Shown here one piece after another: positions 31,338 to 40,414 of a stretch of DNA of 41,962 nucleotides; position 1 is the first letter of the stretch; every line of letters starts with the position of its first letter. A model generated the notes under the pieces. That model worked only from the letters and a program-made list of their open reading frames with translations. It did not search any database and was not told the origin of the DNA. This DNA comes from an uncultured Verrucomicrobiota bacterium (lineage in GTDB: Bacteria > Verrucomicrobiota > Verrucomicrobiia > Limisphaerales > UBA9464), in the NCBI GenBank assembly GCA_903835555.1, contig CAILNN010000081.1, positions 1 to 41,962 on the forward strand, read 5' to 3'. Made by a program: the position numbers and the translations under genes.

Positions 31338-32708
31338 TTAAAGGCGGGCGAGGTGGCGGTATTTTTCCGTTGCCCACCGTTGCCACTCTTGCTTGAGACG
31401 TTGCCGTTCGGATGGATCGGACCATGGGCCAACAGCCAATCGAATGGCTTCTTCGGAATTAATCGGGGTTTTCCCCAATTCTGCGACCTCCGCCGCGCTC
31501 GCACCCCGCGCGATCACGGCCCGCCATGCCCGGACCAATTCGGCATGGCTATCCACTATCAAGGCTCCATGGAGGGATCTCACGATGTCCCGCCTTGAAC
31601 GCGCAAGGTTGGAATCGAATCGAAAGGATTGCTTCAACTCAAATGGACTAACTCGGATGGCGCTCTGACCGGCATATTTTCGATAGATATCCGGACGTAT
31701 CGGTAACCGATTCAGCGTCTGTTTTATGGGCCCATTCGCCTGTCCCTTGGGAAGGTACCAGAGTTGTTGACCTTCCAGGCTTAGCACGAAGCTGATGAAT
31801 CGTCCGGTTAGTACCGGATGCGGCGCATCTCGCAACTGCGCTATTCCGTCGATACTCGTGGAGGTAAAATCTGTCGGAAGGATAAATTCGAGATTGGTTG
31901 CGCCCACGGCATCTATTTGGATGAATCCAAAGTAATCGATGCAGAAAGCGAAGGCGGTTTGCCCCGCAACGCATTCTTTGGCCGTCGTCGTGCTGAATCG
32001 GTCAAACTGACGGGTGTTTCCACCAATGGAAGTCAGAAGTTGCCATCCGCGTTCCCATCCATAGGCCTGCAAGAACGACTCGTACATGTTGTTCATCGTT
32101 CCGCTGTTGCGGGCGTCTGCCGCCCCCACCCATCCCAATAATTCAGGATTTGCCAGTTCCTCCCACCGATCAACGCGAGGTAGTCCAGCCAATGTACGGA
32201 CCTGGATATTTTGTAGGATGCCAAAACTTGCCAAGCAGGCGGCAAACCATTGGTGGTCAGGCGGATAGAGTTCGACTCCTCCAACCATCCTAGGTATCCC
32301 AGCCAGAGTCTTGTCATCCAGGTCGGAAACCGCCAGCAGGCCCTCCCTCGCAAAGGCTAAACAGGGGTCCGGGCCGCCTCCAAAAAAGACGTCGATACCA
32401 ATTCCATGTCCCGGCGTCTTTCCTTTAAATTCCGATTCTACGAAGCGTTGCGCTTCACTGGCACCGCCCACGTCTCTCCATTCGATCGAGGCATCGGAAG
32501 AATATCGTTCGCGATGCCAAGCTTGAAACGCGGCGGCGAATTCTTCCCTAATCTCAGCCGGATGTGGACTAATGGCCACCACCACATTGTCGCCACGCAC
32601 CTGCATCGGCCCTATCGACGAGCCAATGAGACCGAGCCATATCCCAATCGTGAAACAAGCCCTTAACCAACGGGTGCGCGCCAGAGTCCGCGAGGGAAAA
32701 GAATCCAC
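31338..32708 (-). CDS. ABC transporter solute-binding protein (family 1)
   Basis: A 456-residue periplasmic protein starting at GTG 32708, only 2 bp after the stop of the DUF5009 gene. Residues 1 to about 39 are a signal segment (ACFTIGIWLGLIGSSIG). The body has the solute-binding family 1/FbpA look: VVVAISPHPAEIREEFAAAF, GIDVFFGGGPDPCLAFARE, GWVGAADARNSGTMNNMYES, AFAFCIDYFGFIQ, and a GRFISFVLSLEGQQLW block typical of iron- or thiamine-type binders. It is longer than usual (330-350) by a C-terminal helical part (ERQRLKQEWQRWATEKY). Ligand unknown; the neighbour ATPase is of the iron/polyamine class. No lipobox is visible. Confidence 0.85.
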   Translation of the reverse strand: MDSFPSRTLARTRWLRACFTIGIWLGLIGSSIGPMQVRGDNVVVAISPHPAEIREEFAAAFQAWHRERYSSDASIEWRDVGGASEAQRFVESEFKGKTPGHGIGIDVFFGGGPDPCLAFAREGLLAVSDLDDKTLAGIPRMVGGVELYPPDHQWFAACLASFGILQNIQVRTLAGLPRVDRWEELANPELLGWVGAADARNSGTMNNMYESFLQAYGWERGWQLLTSIGGNTRQFDRFSTTTAKECVAGQTAFAFCIDYFGFIQIDAVGATNLEFILPTDFTSTSIDGIAQLRDAPHPVLTGRFISFVLSLEGQQLWYLPKGQANGPIKQTLNRLPIRPDIYRKYAGQSAIRVSPFELKQSFRFDSNLARSRRDIVRSLHGALIVDSHAELVRAWRAVIARGASAAEVAELGKTPINSEEAIRLAVGPWSDPSERQRLKQEWQRWATEKYRHLARL

Positions 32709-32710
32709 AG

Positions 32711-34000
32711 TTAAACTCGGATGAAAATTTGGCGGCGGTACAAAAACCGAGCCAGAACAAGGACCAAGGCCAAGCCTGACAACGCGAGAACAAAAGTTCC
32801 GGTTCCTGGCGCTATGGTTCTGTCCAGGTATTTTGCAATTTCGCCGCCCACAAATCGCGACCCAAGTTTTTCAAAATCAATGATTGCTCCCGCCAAATAG
32901 ACCGCAATGGAGTTGGTTCCAACCCATACAAATGGGGCGCACCAAGCCTTCCATCCACGGACGTCAATGATCCAATAAAATGTCCCGAGCAGAATGGCAC
33001 TCCATCCGCCCGCCACCAGGACGAAGGACGATGACCAAATCTTTTTGATCACCGGAAAAACGGAATGCCATCCCCATCCGGCAGCCAGAAGTACCACCCC
33101 AACTCCAATGAGCCCCATCGCTTTTTGTCCCGGAGAGGAATTCGGGGAATTTAGATAAATTCCCGCCAGAATTCCCAGCAAGCCGCTCGCTACCGCCGGA
33201 AAGGTACTGAGGATGCCTTCCGGATCGAAATGCCCATCCCACTTTCGCCAAGGCAAGTACTTGAAGTCAAAGTGGTTGACCACATTCTTCCCCTCTTCAA
33301 AGCTCCCGACCACTGTTTGGGTGGTTGAATCATAGAGACTTTGAGCCGTGCTACCGGGATGGGCCGCGATCTGCGCCTTGATGGCCGCTTTTTCTAGCGA
33401 AATATCCCGTACCGGCGTTAGCGCCACCAAAGCCCAATACCCCAAAAGAATTCCCGCCGTGATTCCAATCAACGCTCTTGTTCTAAAGAGCAGAAACAGC
33501 GCTCCCGCCCCACCGGACGCCAAGGCAATGCGCTGAAGCACACCCAGCAATCGAATATGTTCGAAGGTCCCCGAAAACCCGCCGTAGTAAAAGATGCCGA
33601 TGATATAGAGCAGCAGGGTCCGCCTGAGCAGTCGCCCCAGCGCCGCCGTGGTTCCTTCCTTCTCGCGAAGTCTAGTCAGCGAAAACACCTGGGAAACGCC
33701 TGCCATGAAGACGAACAGGGGAAAGATGAGGTCTTCGAAGTGGAATCCGGCCCATTCCACATGCTCCAGTTGGTCAGCGATCACCTGACCGATTGTCCGC
33801 GATGGTTCCTGTCCCGCCTCCGCTGGCGCAGGATGTCCCACGATGGCGCTGACGGCGCTCCCCAGCGCGTCGCCACCCATGATCCAGTACATGTCGAATC
33901 CTCGCAGTGCGTCGAGGGACAGTAGGCGGGTGCTCCTGACAGCCGCGCCCTCGACTGGGGGGGATACGACTGGACGATTGGTGGGTGAGGTCTCTGCCAT
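32711..34000 (-). CDS. DUF5009/NagX-like membrane acyltransferase
   Basis: A 429-residue protein with about ten membrane segments. The opening LLSLDALRGFDMYWIMGGDAL is the signature of the family related to heparan-alpha-glucosaminide N-acetyltransferase (HGSNAT) and bacterial NagX, which acetylate sugars across a membrane. The next block, HFEDLIFPLFVFMAGVSQVFSL, and GVLQRIAL are also typical. Its role in this family is largely inferred; in bacteria it is often linked to amino-sugar or glycan use. It is the first gene of a minus-strand set followed after 2 bp by a solute-binding protein and an ABC ATPase; whether they work together is unknown. ATG 34000; divergent from hrpA by 112 bp. Confidence 0.85.
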   Translation of the reverse strand: MAETSPTNRPVVSPPVEGAAVRSTRLLSLDALRGFDMYWIMGGDALGSAVSAIVGHPAPAEAGQEPSRTIGQVIADQLEHVEWAGFHFEDLIFPLFVFMAGVSQVFSLTRLREKEGTTAALGRLLRRTLLLYIIGIFYYGGFSGTFEHIRLLGVLQRIALASGGAGALFLLFRTRALIGITAGILLGYWALVALTPVRDISLEKAAIKAQIAAHPGSTAQSLYDSTTQTVVGSFEEGKNVVNHFDFKYLPWRKWDGHFDPEGILSTFPAVASGLLGILAGIYLNSPNSSPGQKAMGLIGVGVVLLAAGWGWHSVFPVIKKIWSSSFVLVAGGWSAILLGTFYWIIDVRGWKAWCAPFVWVGTNSIAVYLAGAIIDFEKLGSRFVGGEIAKYLDRTIAPGTGTFVLALSGLALVLVLARFLYRRQIFIRV

Positions 34001-34112
34001 ATTCGTTTGCCTTAGTAATCATGCTTCCTGAGTTGGCATCAACCTGAAAAGCCATGTTCCGAGGTGGTGTTTCCCTTTTGCCCTTCTTTTCGTCATTCTG
34101 TCCCCAGGAAAA

Positions 34113-37100
34113 ATGGTTGATCCACTGGTAGAACAACTGCGGGTATTGCTTCCGAAGTGCCGCTTGACTGACTGGAATCGGCTCGGTGCCCGATTGGTTC
34201 AGGCGATCCGGGAGGGAAGGGGAACCGCGCCTTCAGGGCTCATCCAGTCTCTTCTCCGAGATGCGGAACGCTCAGTCGCCACCTGTGCCGAGCGTCGCCT
34301 ACGTCTCCCCATTCCGTCGTTCCCGCCCGACCTTCCGATTGTAGGACGCCGGGAAGAAATCGTCGACGCGATACGCCGTCATCAGGTGGTGGTCATCGCT
34401 GGGGAAACAGGTTCCGGCAAGACCACCCAGATTCCCAAGATGTGCCTGGAAGCCGGACTCGGAATCGAAGGAATGATTGGATGTACCCAGCCACGTCGAG
34501 TTGCCGCCGTTTCCATTTCCCAGCGTGTCGCCGAGGAGTTGAATGTTTCCTGGGGACGGGAAGTGGGGTGCAAAATCCGATTCGATGATCGGTCCGGCCC
34601 GGACACGTTCATTAAATTCATGACCGACGGTATCCTTCTCGCGGAGACCCAAGGTGATCCGCTGATGTCGGAATACAATGCCATCATCATTGATGAAGCC
34701 CATGAGCGGTCGCTCAACATTGATTTTCTTCTCGGCTACCTAAAAGGATTGCTCAGCCGTCGGGCCGACCTCAAATTGGTCATCACCTCGGCGACCATCG
34801 ATACCGGGTCCTTCTCGCGCGCTTTCGGCGATGCTCCAATCATCGAGGTATCGGGACGCATGTATCCCGTTGAGGTTCGTTACGCTCCGCCGGATGACAT
34901 TGACCCGGAAGATGGAACCGGGACCTACGTCGAAGCCGCGAGCCAATTGGCCGAGCAATTGATCGACGCACACACCGCCGGCGACGTCTTGGTCTTTATG
35001 CCGAGCGAACGCGACATCCGGGAAACGGTTGATCTGGTCACCGGACGTTGTGGTCGATTTGCCGAAGTGATCCCCCTTTACGGTCGATTGAGCAATGCGG
35101 AACAACAGCGCGTCTTCGCCCAAACCGAACGCCGAAAGGTCATCGTAGCGACCAATTTGGCTGAAACCTCGCTGACCCTGCCAGGCATCCGCTTCGTGAT
35201 CGATACCGGGCTCGCCCGAATTAGTCGCTACGACTCCCGCACCCGGACCAAGCGACTGCCCATTGAGCCAATTGCCCAGAGTAGTGCCAATCAGCGACGC
35301 GGTCGTGCCGGTCGTGTCCAGGCGGGCGTCTGCATCCGGCTCTATTCCGAGGAGGAATTCAACGAGCGCCCTGCCTTCGCCCAACCTGAGATACAGCGCG
35401 CCAATCTGGCCGAGGTCATCCTGCGGATGAAGGCTTTTCACCTTGGAGAGATTGAGACCTTTCCCTTCGTCAACCCACCGCCACCAGCGGCAATTCAGGC
35501 CGGGTTTGCCCTACTGGGAGAGCTCGGAGCCATCGATGAACAAAAGGAATTAACTCCGCTGGGACATGACCTCGCCCGACTTCCCATCGATCCCACCCTG
35601 GGGCGGATGCTCCTGCAGGCTTGCCAGGAAGGGGCTTGGCGCGAACTCCTCATCATTGCCGCTGGCCTGAGCGTAGTCGATCCGCGAGAACGTCCGTCTG
35701 ATCAATCCGAAGCCGCCGATACCGCCCATCGCCGCTACGCCGATCCCCGATCCGATTTCATGGCGCTGCTCAATCTCTGGGCTGCCATTGACCGGGATTG
35801 GCAGTCCAATCGTACCAGTGGCCAGCGCCGCCGCTATTGTCGCACCCAGTTTCTATCGTACCTGCGCATTCGTGAATGGCAGGAGTTGCGTGACCAATTG
35901 GCAGAAACCCTCGATCCGTTGATCCCTCATGGCGATGATCCGGCTCCCGCCAGCTACGACGCCATTCACCGGTCCATTGCCGCCGGTCTGCTTGGGCACA
36001 TCGCCAGTCGGGTCAATCGCAATATCTATCGCGGTGCGGGAAATCGGGAGTTGATGATCTTTCCCGGCTCATCCTTGTTCCGCCGGGTGGATAAGAATTC
36101 CGGACCAGCCAAGTCGGGTGGCAAGGAGGCAACGCCCAATTCCGCCACCGATAAGGGTGGACAACCGGCCTGGATTGTCTCGGGTGAAATTGTTCAAACC
36201 TCTCAGCTCTTTGCCCGGATGGTCGCCGAGGTGAACCCGGAATGGGTCATTCAGTTGGCACCTCAACTGTGCAAACGGAGCTACCACCATCCACGCTGGG
36301 ACGACGCCGCTGGCAAGGTTTTGGCCACCGAACGCTGGACTCTCTACGGACTCGAAATCCATCAAGGAACTGTGGCCTTTGGAAATATCGATCCAGAGGT
36401 CGCAACCGATATCTTCGTCCGCACCGTGCTGGTTGAACAGGCGATGGAAACCGAGAAAGAGTCGCCCTCGGTCGCGGCGGTGCCACGTCTTCAAAAGCCG
36501 CCGGTTCGTGGCCCGAAACAAACGCCCCTTCAGTTCCCATTTATTGAAGCCAATCGTCAGGTTTGCCAAAAGGTAGCAACTTGGCGAACCCGCGTTCGTC
36601 AGCCCGGCTTGATTGACCTGGATGAAGCGCTCTACCGCTTTTACCGCCGCCAGTTGCCGCCCATGTCGTCTCTGGCGGAGCTTCATCGATGGCTTCGCGA
36701 GCCGGAACATCCGCTAACCCTCCTGGTGACCGAAGCAGACCTGGCAGGGCGTCCCGACGTTAGCTTCGATACCGAAGCGTTTCCGGACCAGGTACAATTG
36801 GGGAAAATCGCCGTACCTGCCGAATACGCCTATGCGCCTGGCGAGGAAGTGGATGGCGTTACCCTTCGGCTTCCCGTGGCCGCAGCGGTCGACGTTTCTC
36901 CTGCTACCGCTGCATGGTCCATACCCGGTTGGCGAGCCGAGCTGGCGGATGAACTCCTGCGTGGATTACCCAAGACCCTGCGCCGAGAGTTGATGCCTCT
37001 CCCACCCAAGGCTGCCGAAATGGCTAAGGAGTTCCGCCCGTCCGGTGTTTCGTTGGCCGACGAACTCAGCCGTTTTATGCGGCAAAAGTTCGGAGTCAAT

Positions 37101-38222
37101 ATTCCGGCCACGGCCTGGAAACTCGACGCTTTGCCGCGCCACCTGTTACCCCGCATTGAAATCGTCGGACCCGCCCGCACCCCGCTGCTTTCTGGACGCG
37201 ATCTGGCGTTGCTTCAATCCAAATTGGCGGGTGTGCTGGTGCAGTCCACCCGCGACTCCGGTGACTGGGACCGACTCAAACAAAAGTGGGAGAAATTCGG
37301 CATCACCGAATGGACCTTGGATGAAATTCCCGAAAAACTCCCGGTTGGTGAGCCATCCCTGGGACAGTTTGCCTGGCCCGCCCTCGACGTGGAGGACTCC
37401 TCGGTCAATCTGACATTGTTTGCCAGTCCTGCCGCCGCCTCCAACGCCAATCGCAAGGGCGTCCCTCGTCTATTGGAGATCGGCTTGGCCCGCGAACTGG
37501 CTTGGCTTGAACGCGACCTGCGAGCCCTTAACCGGTGCGCCCCTCTTTTCGCCCCGCTTGGTTCCATAGAGGAATTACAAGCCACCGCTCTTCGCCACTT
37601 GATCCGACATGTTTTGGTCCTGCCCGCTGATTTTCGCCTTCGGAGAGCCGACTTCCAAAATGCCCTGTCGACAGCCCGCGAGCGACTCAAAGGCATTGCC
37701 CTCCCGTTTGTCGAGCAGGTTGCCTCGCTGTTGGAACTGCGCAAACAGGTGGCATCCCGATTGGGTGGCGTACAGTCTTTGGCTCCAGCCGCCAAGCCCC
37801 GAATCGTTAATGCCTTTGACCAATTGACCGTGGTCACGCGTTCTACCGCTACAGTCTCTAGTCCGTGGGCAGTGGAATTGGATTCCCTGATGCCGGCCCG
37901 TTTCCTCGATCAGATTCCTCACGCCCGTTTGGTACATCTGCCGCGCTATCTGAAAGCCCTGCAAATCCGAATCGAGCGCGCCGCTTTGCAGCCAGACAAG
38001 GAACAAACCAGGAAGCTTCAACTGAACCCCTACGTCGACGCCCTTCGGCGGTGGCAATCCAATCTGCAACTTTCTGGTGAAGCCGCGCAGTTGGTTGAAG
38101 AATACCGCTGGATGGTGGAGGAATTGCGAGTCTCCATTTTCGCCCAGGAATTGGGCACCAGCACACCGGTTTCACCCAAACGACTGGACCAAATGCTTTT
38201 GCGTCTGCGAAAACTTGAATGA
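34113..38222 (+). CDS. hrpA: ATP-dependent RNA helicase HrpA
   Basis: A 1369-residue DEAH-box helicase. Walker A GETGSGKTT is at 97-105, TQPRRVAAVSISQRVAEE at 125-142, DEAH at 194-197, SAT at 226-228, and QRRGRAGRVQAG further on. The winged-helix/ratchet region follows, and the long C-terminal half (from about residue 640 on) belongs to the HrpA-specific DUF3418 region. In E. coli HrpA (about 1300 residues) rescues collided ribosomes by unwinding the mRNA; the same role is likely here. The N-terminus is complete from ATG 34113 (MVDPLVEQL). The middle has a short Ser/Lys/Gly-rich insertion (KSGGKEATPNSATDKG). No gene on plus is cotranscribed with it; the minus-strand channel gene beyond is convergent. 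Confidence 0.95.
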   Translation: MVDPLVEQLRVLLPKCRLTDWNRLGARLVQAIREGRGTAPSGLIQSLLRDAERSVATCAERRLRLPIPSFPPDLPIVGRREEIVDAIRRHQVVVIAGETGSGKTTQIPKMCLEAGLGIEGMIGCTQPRRVAAVSISQRVAEELNVSWGREVGCKIRFDDRSGPDTFIKFMTDGILLAETQGDPLMSEYNAIIIDEAHERSLNIDFLLGYLKGLLSRRADLKLVITSATIDTGSFSRAFGDAPIIEVSGRMYPVEVRYAPPDDIDPEDGTGTYVEAASQLAEQLIDAHTAGDVLVFMPSERDIRETVDLVTGRCGRFAEVIPLYGRLSNAEQQRVFAQTERRKVIVATNLAETSLTLPGIRFVIDTGLARISRYDSRTRTKRLPIEPIAQSSANQRRGRAGRVQAGVCIRLYSEEEFNERPAFAQPEIQRANLAEVILRMKAFHLGEIETFPFVNPPPPAAIQAGFALLGELGAIDEQKELTPLGHDLARLPIDPTLGRMLLQACQEGAWRELLIIAAGLSVVDPRERPSDQSEAADTAHRRYADPRSDFMALLNLWAAIDRDWQSNRTSGQRRRYCRTQFLSYLRIREWQELRDQLAETLDPLIPHGDDPAPASYDAIHRSIAAGLLGHIASRVNRNIYRGAGNRELMIFPGSSLFRRVDKNSGPAKSGGKEATPNSATDKGGQPAWIVSGEIVQTSQLFARMVAEVNPEWVIQLAPQLCKRSYHHPRWDDAAGKVLATERWTLYGLEIHQGTVAFGNIDPEVATDIFVRTVLVEQAMETEKESPSVAAVPRLQKPPVRGPKQTPLQFPFIEANRQVCQKVATWRTRVRQPGLIDLDEALYRFYRRQLPPMSSLAELHRWLREPEHPLTLLVTEADLAGRPDVSFDTEAFPDQVQLGKIAVPAEYAYAPGEEVDGVTLRLPVAAAVDVSPATAAWSIPGWRAELADELLRGLPKTLRRELMPLPPKAAEMAKEFRPSGVSLADELSRFMRQKFGVNIPATAWKLDALPRHLLPRIEIVGPARTPLLSGRDLALLQSKLAGVLVQSTRDSGDWDRLKQKWEKFGITEWTLDEIPEKLPVGEPSLGQFAWPALDVEDSSVNLTLFASPAAASNANRKGVPRLLEIGLARELAWLERDLRALNRCAPLFAPLGSIEELQATALRHLIRHVLVLPADFRLRRADFQNALSTARERLKGIALPFVEQVASLLELRKQVASRLGGVQSLAPAAKPRIVNAFDQLTVVTRSTATVSSPWAVELDSLMPARFLDQIPHARLVHLPRYLKALQIRIERAALQPDKEQTRKLQLNPYVDALRRWQSNLQLSGEAAQLVEEYRWMVEELRVSIFAQELGTSTPVSPKRLDQMLLRLRKLE

Positions 38223-38299
38223 ATTTTGAAAACACGCCTTAACCGCCATAGTCAGGAACGTCTTGCAAAGCCTCGTCGCGAATCTGATAAGCGCTTGGA

Positions 38300-38893
38300 T
38301 CAATGTGTATCTGGACGCCCGGCCTCTGGAGCAACCATCTGTTCGATTCTCCGGTCGGGCATGAAATACATCAATGGTGGAAGAGCAATGAGGATCAACG
38401 CAAGGGGCACCCAAATGAAGACGGCGGCCAAGGCCCCGAGATATATTCCTTGAGCGACCCAGCCTTTGCGCCGCATCTTTTGATTGAGTGCCTGATGCGA
38501 CGGGTGCTGTTTGGCGACTGCCTCGGATAGCCAATGAAACGAATGGGCGCATGCCAGGGCGATCGCCCCATACAATGCCACGGGTAATTGAAGGGCGTGG
38601 TTTTCCCCAAGGTATCCTGTTACCCACGGAAGAAGAGACATCCAGAACAGAAGGTTTATATTGGACCACAGCAATCGTCCGTCGACATGACGAGCCAGAT
38701 GGATGAGGTGGTGGTGATTCACCCAATAGATCGCTACCGTCACAAAACTTAGCCCGTAAACCGAAAATGCCGGCCACATCTGTGCCAACGACCGCAAAGT
38801 CGGGTCGGTCGGTGTCTTAAGATTCAACACCAAAATGGTGATGATGATGGCGATGACTCCGTCGCTGAAGGCTTCCAATCGATTACGGCCCAT
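38300..38893 (-). CDS. TMEM175-family potassium channel-like protein
   Basis: A 197-residue membrane protein with six helices. Helix 1 carries the family signature RLEAFSDGVIAIIITILVLNL, with the R-x-x-x-FSDG motif that forms the channel constriction in bacterial TMEM175 proteins, which are tetrameric, potassium-leak channels. Single-repeat bacterial forms of about 200 residues are typical. The start ATG 38893 (MGRNRLEAF) places the signature near the N-terminus as in relatives; the open frame to 39022 runs into stem-loop sequence and is not preferred. Convergent with hrpA (77-bp gap with no clear terminator). Confidence 0.9.
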   Translation of the reverse strand: MGRNRLEAFSDGVIAIIITILVLNLKTPTDPTLRSLAQMWPAFSVYGLSFVTVAIYWVNHHHLIHLARHVDGRLLWSNINLLFWMSLLPWVTGYLGENHALQLPVALYGAIALACAHSFHWLSEAVAKQHPSHQALNQKMRRKGWVAQGIYLGALAAVFIWVPLALILIALPPLMYFMPDRRIEQMVAPEAGRPDTH

Positions 38894-38935
38894 GACCGAA
38901 TTCAAGCGGAAAACGGATGATTGCGACAGGAAAAG

Positions 38936-38981
38936 AGGCTTCCTCGGAGCCTGGGCGTTTCGCCCCGTGGTGTCGCCCCAC
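38936..38981. repeat. Cluster of short inverted repeats between TMEM175 and rlmI
   Basis: Three small stems lie in a row: AGGCT-tcctcgg-AGCCT (38936-38952), GGGCG-TTT-CGCCC (38953-38965), and GTGG...CCAC (38967-38981). They are within the 315-bp divergent spacer 38894-39208, upstream of both genes. It resembles a REP-like element but no second copy is present in the window. The rest of the spacer is AT-richer and may hold the two promoters; no convincing -35/-10 pair was chosen. Confidence 0.45.
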
Positions 38982-39208
38982 CAGGGCACCTGAGGCCGGG
39001 ACCAGACCACGCCAAAGCGCAAAGCCGAAAAAGTGAAAAGAAATGGTCGGAAATCTCACGCCTTTTCATCACGTCTTTGCTTCTTTTCGGGTGCCCACTT
39101 TCGTCGGACAGGGCCGATGGGAGAAAAACATACAAAGGAAATCTTTCCTCGTGCCTGTTTTTTTGCTCTGCTTGACCAACGGGCGGTTACTGCCCTCTGT
39201 CTACAAAT

Positions 39209-40414
39209 ATGAATCTTAGTACTGTTCTTTTGAAACCCGGGGAAGCTGATCGCATCATTTCGGGGCATCCTTGGGTTTATTCTTCGTCCATCTTGCGGTT
39301 AACCGCTCCGGTTGAAGATGGCCACGTGGTCCAGGTGAAGGACCACCGGCAACGCCTCCTTGGTGTCGGCTTCTACAATAGCCGTTCCAAGATAGCGGTC
39401 CGACTGCTCGATCGCGACCGAGTCGAAATCAATTCCGACTTTTTCCGTCGTCGGTTCACCGCAGCCATTGAACACCGCCGCCGTTACCTTCCCAATGCGA
39501 CGTCCTACCGCCTGATCAATGCGGAAAGCGATCTTTTGAGTGGCTTGATCGTCGATAAGTATGGCGATGTACTGGTGTTGCAAACCAGCTCATTGGGCAT
39601 GGACCAGCGCAAGCCGTTGATTGTGGATATTTTGCGCGAATTGCTCAACCCGGTCGCGATTCTGGAGCGAAACGACATGGCTGGTCGCAAGTTTGAAGGA
39701 CTGCCTGAATGCAATTCCGTTCTTTACGGAGAAGCCCCAACCGAAACCGCCATTCAACTGAATGGTTTGGAATTCACCGCCGACCTTGCCGAAGGACACA
39801 AGACCGGCATGTATCTCGACCAACAAGTCAACTACGCCGCCGTTGCGGAATTTGCCAAGGGAGCCGTTGTTCTCGATTGCTTCAGTTTCCTGGGTGGATT
39901 CGCTCTGCACGCTGCGCGTGCCGGTGCACGTCACGTACATGGAATTGATCAGAGCGAAGCCGCTGTTGCCGCCGCAACTCGCTTGGCGATTCGGAACGGT
40001 ATAGCGGATCGTGTTCAGTTCGAGACCGCCAACGTCTTTGATTGGCTCAAGTCCAAGACCTCCACAGGGCCCAATGAACGGCTGGTTCCCGTCTATGATG
40101 TCATCATTCTCGACCCACCCTCGTTTACCCGAAATCGGGCTTCAGTTGAAGATGCCTTGCGAGGATACAAGGAGATTCACCTGCGGGCGTTGAAGCTGAT
40201 CAAGCCCGGCGGAATCCTGGCGACTTTCTGTTGTTCCCACCATGTGGACCGCCAGCTATTTGAGGAAGTCATTTTATCTGCCGCCTACGATACTCAGAAG
40301 CTCCTGCGGCGAGTGGCCAGCTACACCCAGTCTCCCGACCACCCAGTTATTCCGGCCATCCCGGAGACGGAGTACCTCAAAGGGTACGCTTATGAGGTCT
40401 TGCGGACGGCATGA
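39209..40414 (+). CDS. 23S rRNA cytosine methyltransferase (RlmI-like)
   Basis: A 401-residue class I SAM-dependent methyltransferase. The N-terminal PUA domain has ISGHPWVYSSSI and QVKDHRQRLLGVGFYNSRS, followed by the EEHRR-like linking part and the catalytic Rossmann domain: LDCFSFLGGFALHAARAGA (SAM motif I), DQSEAAVAAATRLA, IILDPPSFTRNR (motif IV, DPPSF), and ATFCCSHHVDRQLF. This set is characteristic of RlmI, which makes m5C1962 in 23S rRNA, and of its close family. Length agrees (396 in E. coli). Start ATG 39209. Its last 25 bp overlap the 3' end of the convergent MBG-repeat gene. Confidence 0.92.
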   Translation: MNLSTVLLKPGEADRIISGHPWVYSSSILRLTAPVEDGHVVQVKDHRQRLLGVGFYNSRSKIAVRLLDRDRVEINSDFFRRRFTAAIEHRRRYLPNATSYRLINAESDLLSGLIVDKYGDVLVLQTSSLGMDQRKPLIVDILRELLNPVAILERNDMAGRKFEGLPECNSVLYGEAPTETAIQLNGLEFTADLAEGHKTGMYLDQQVNYAAVAEFAKGAVVLDCFSFLGGFALHAARAGARHVHGIDQSEAAVAAATRLAIRNGIADRVQFETANVFDWLKSKTSTGPNERLVPVYDVIILDPPSFTRNRASVEDALRGYKEIHLRALKLIKPGGILATFCCSHHVDRQLFEEVILSAAYDTQKLLRRVASYTQSPDHPVIPAIPETEYLKGYAYEVLRTA

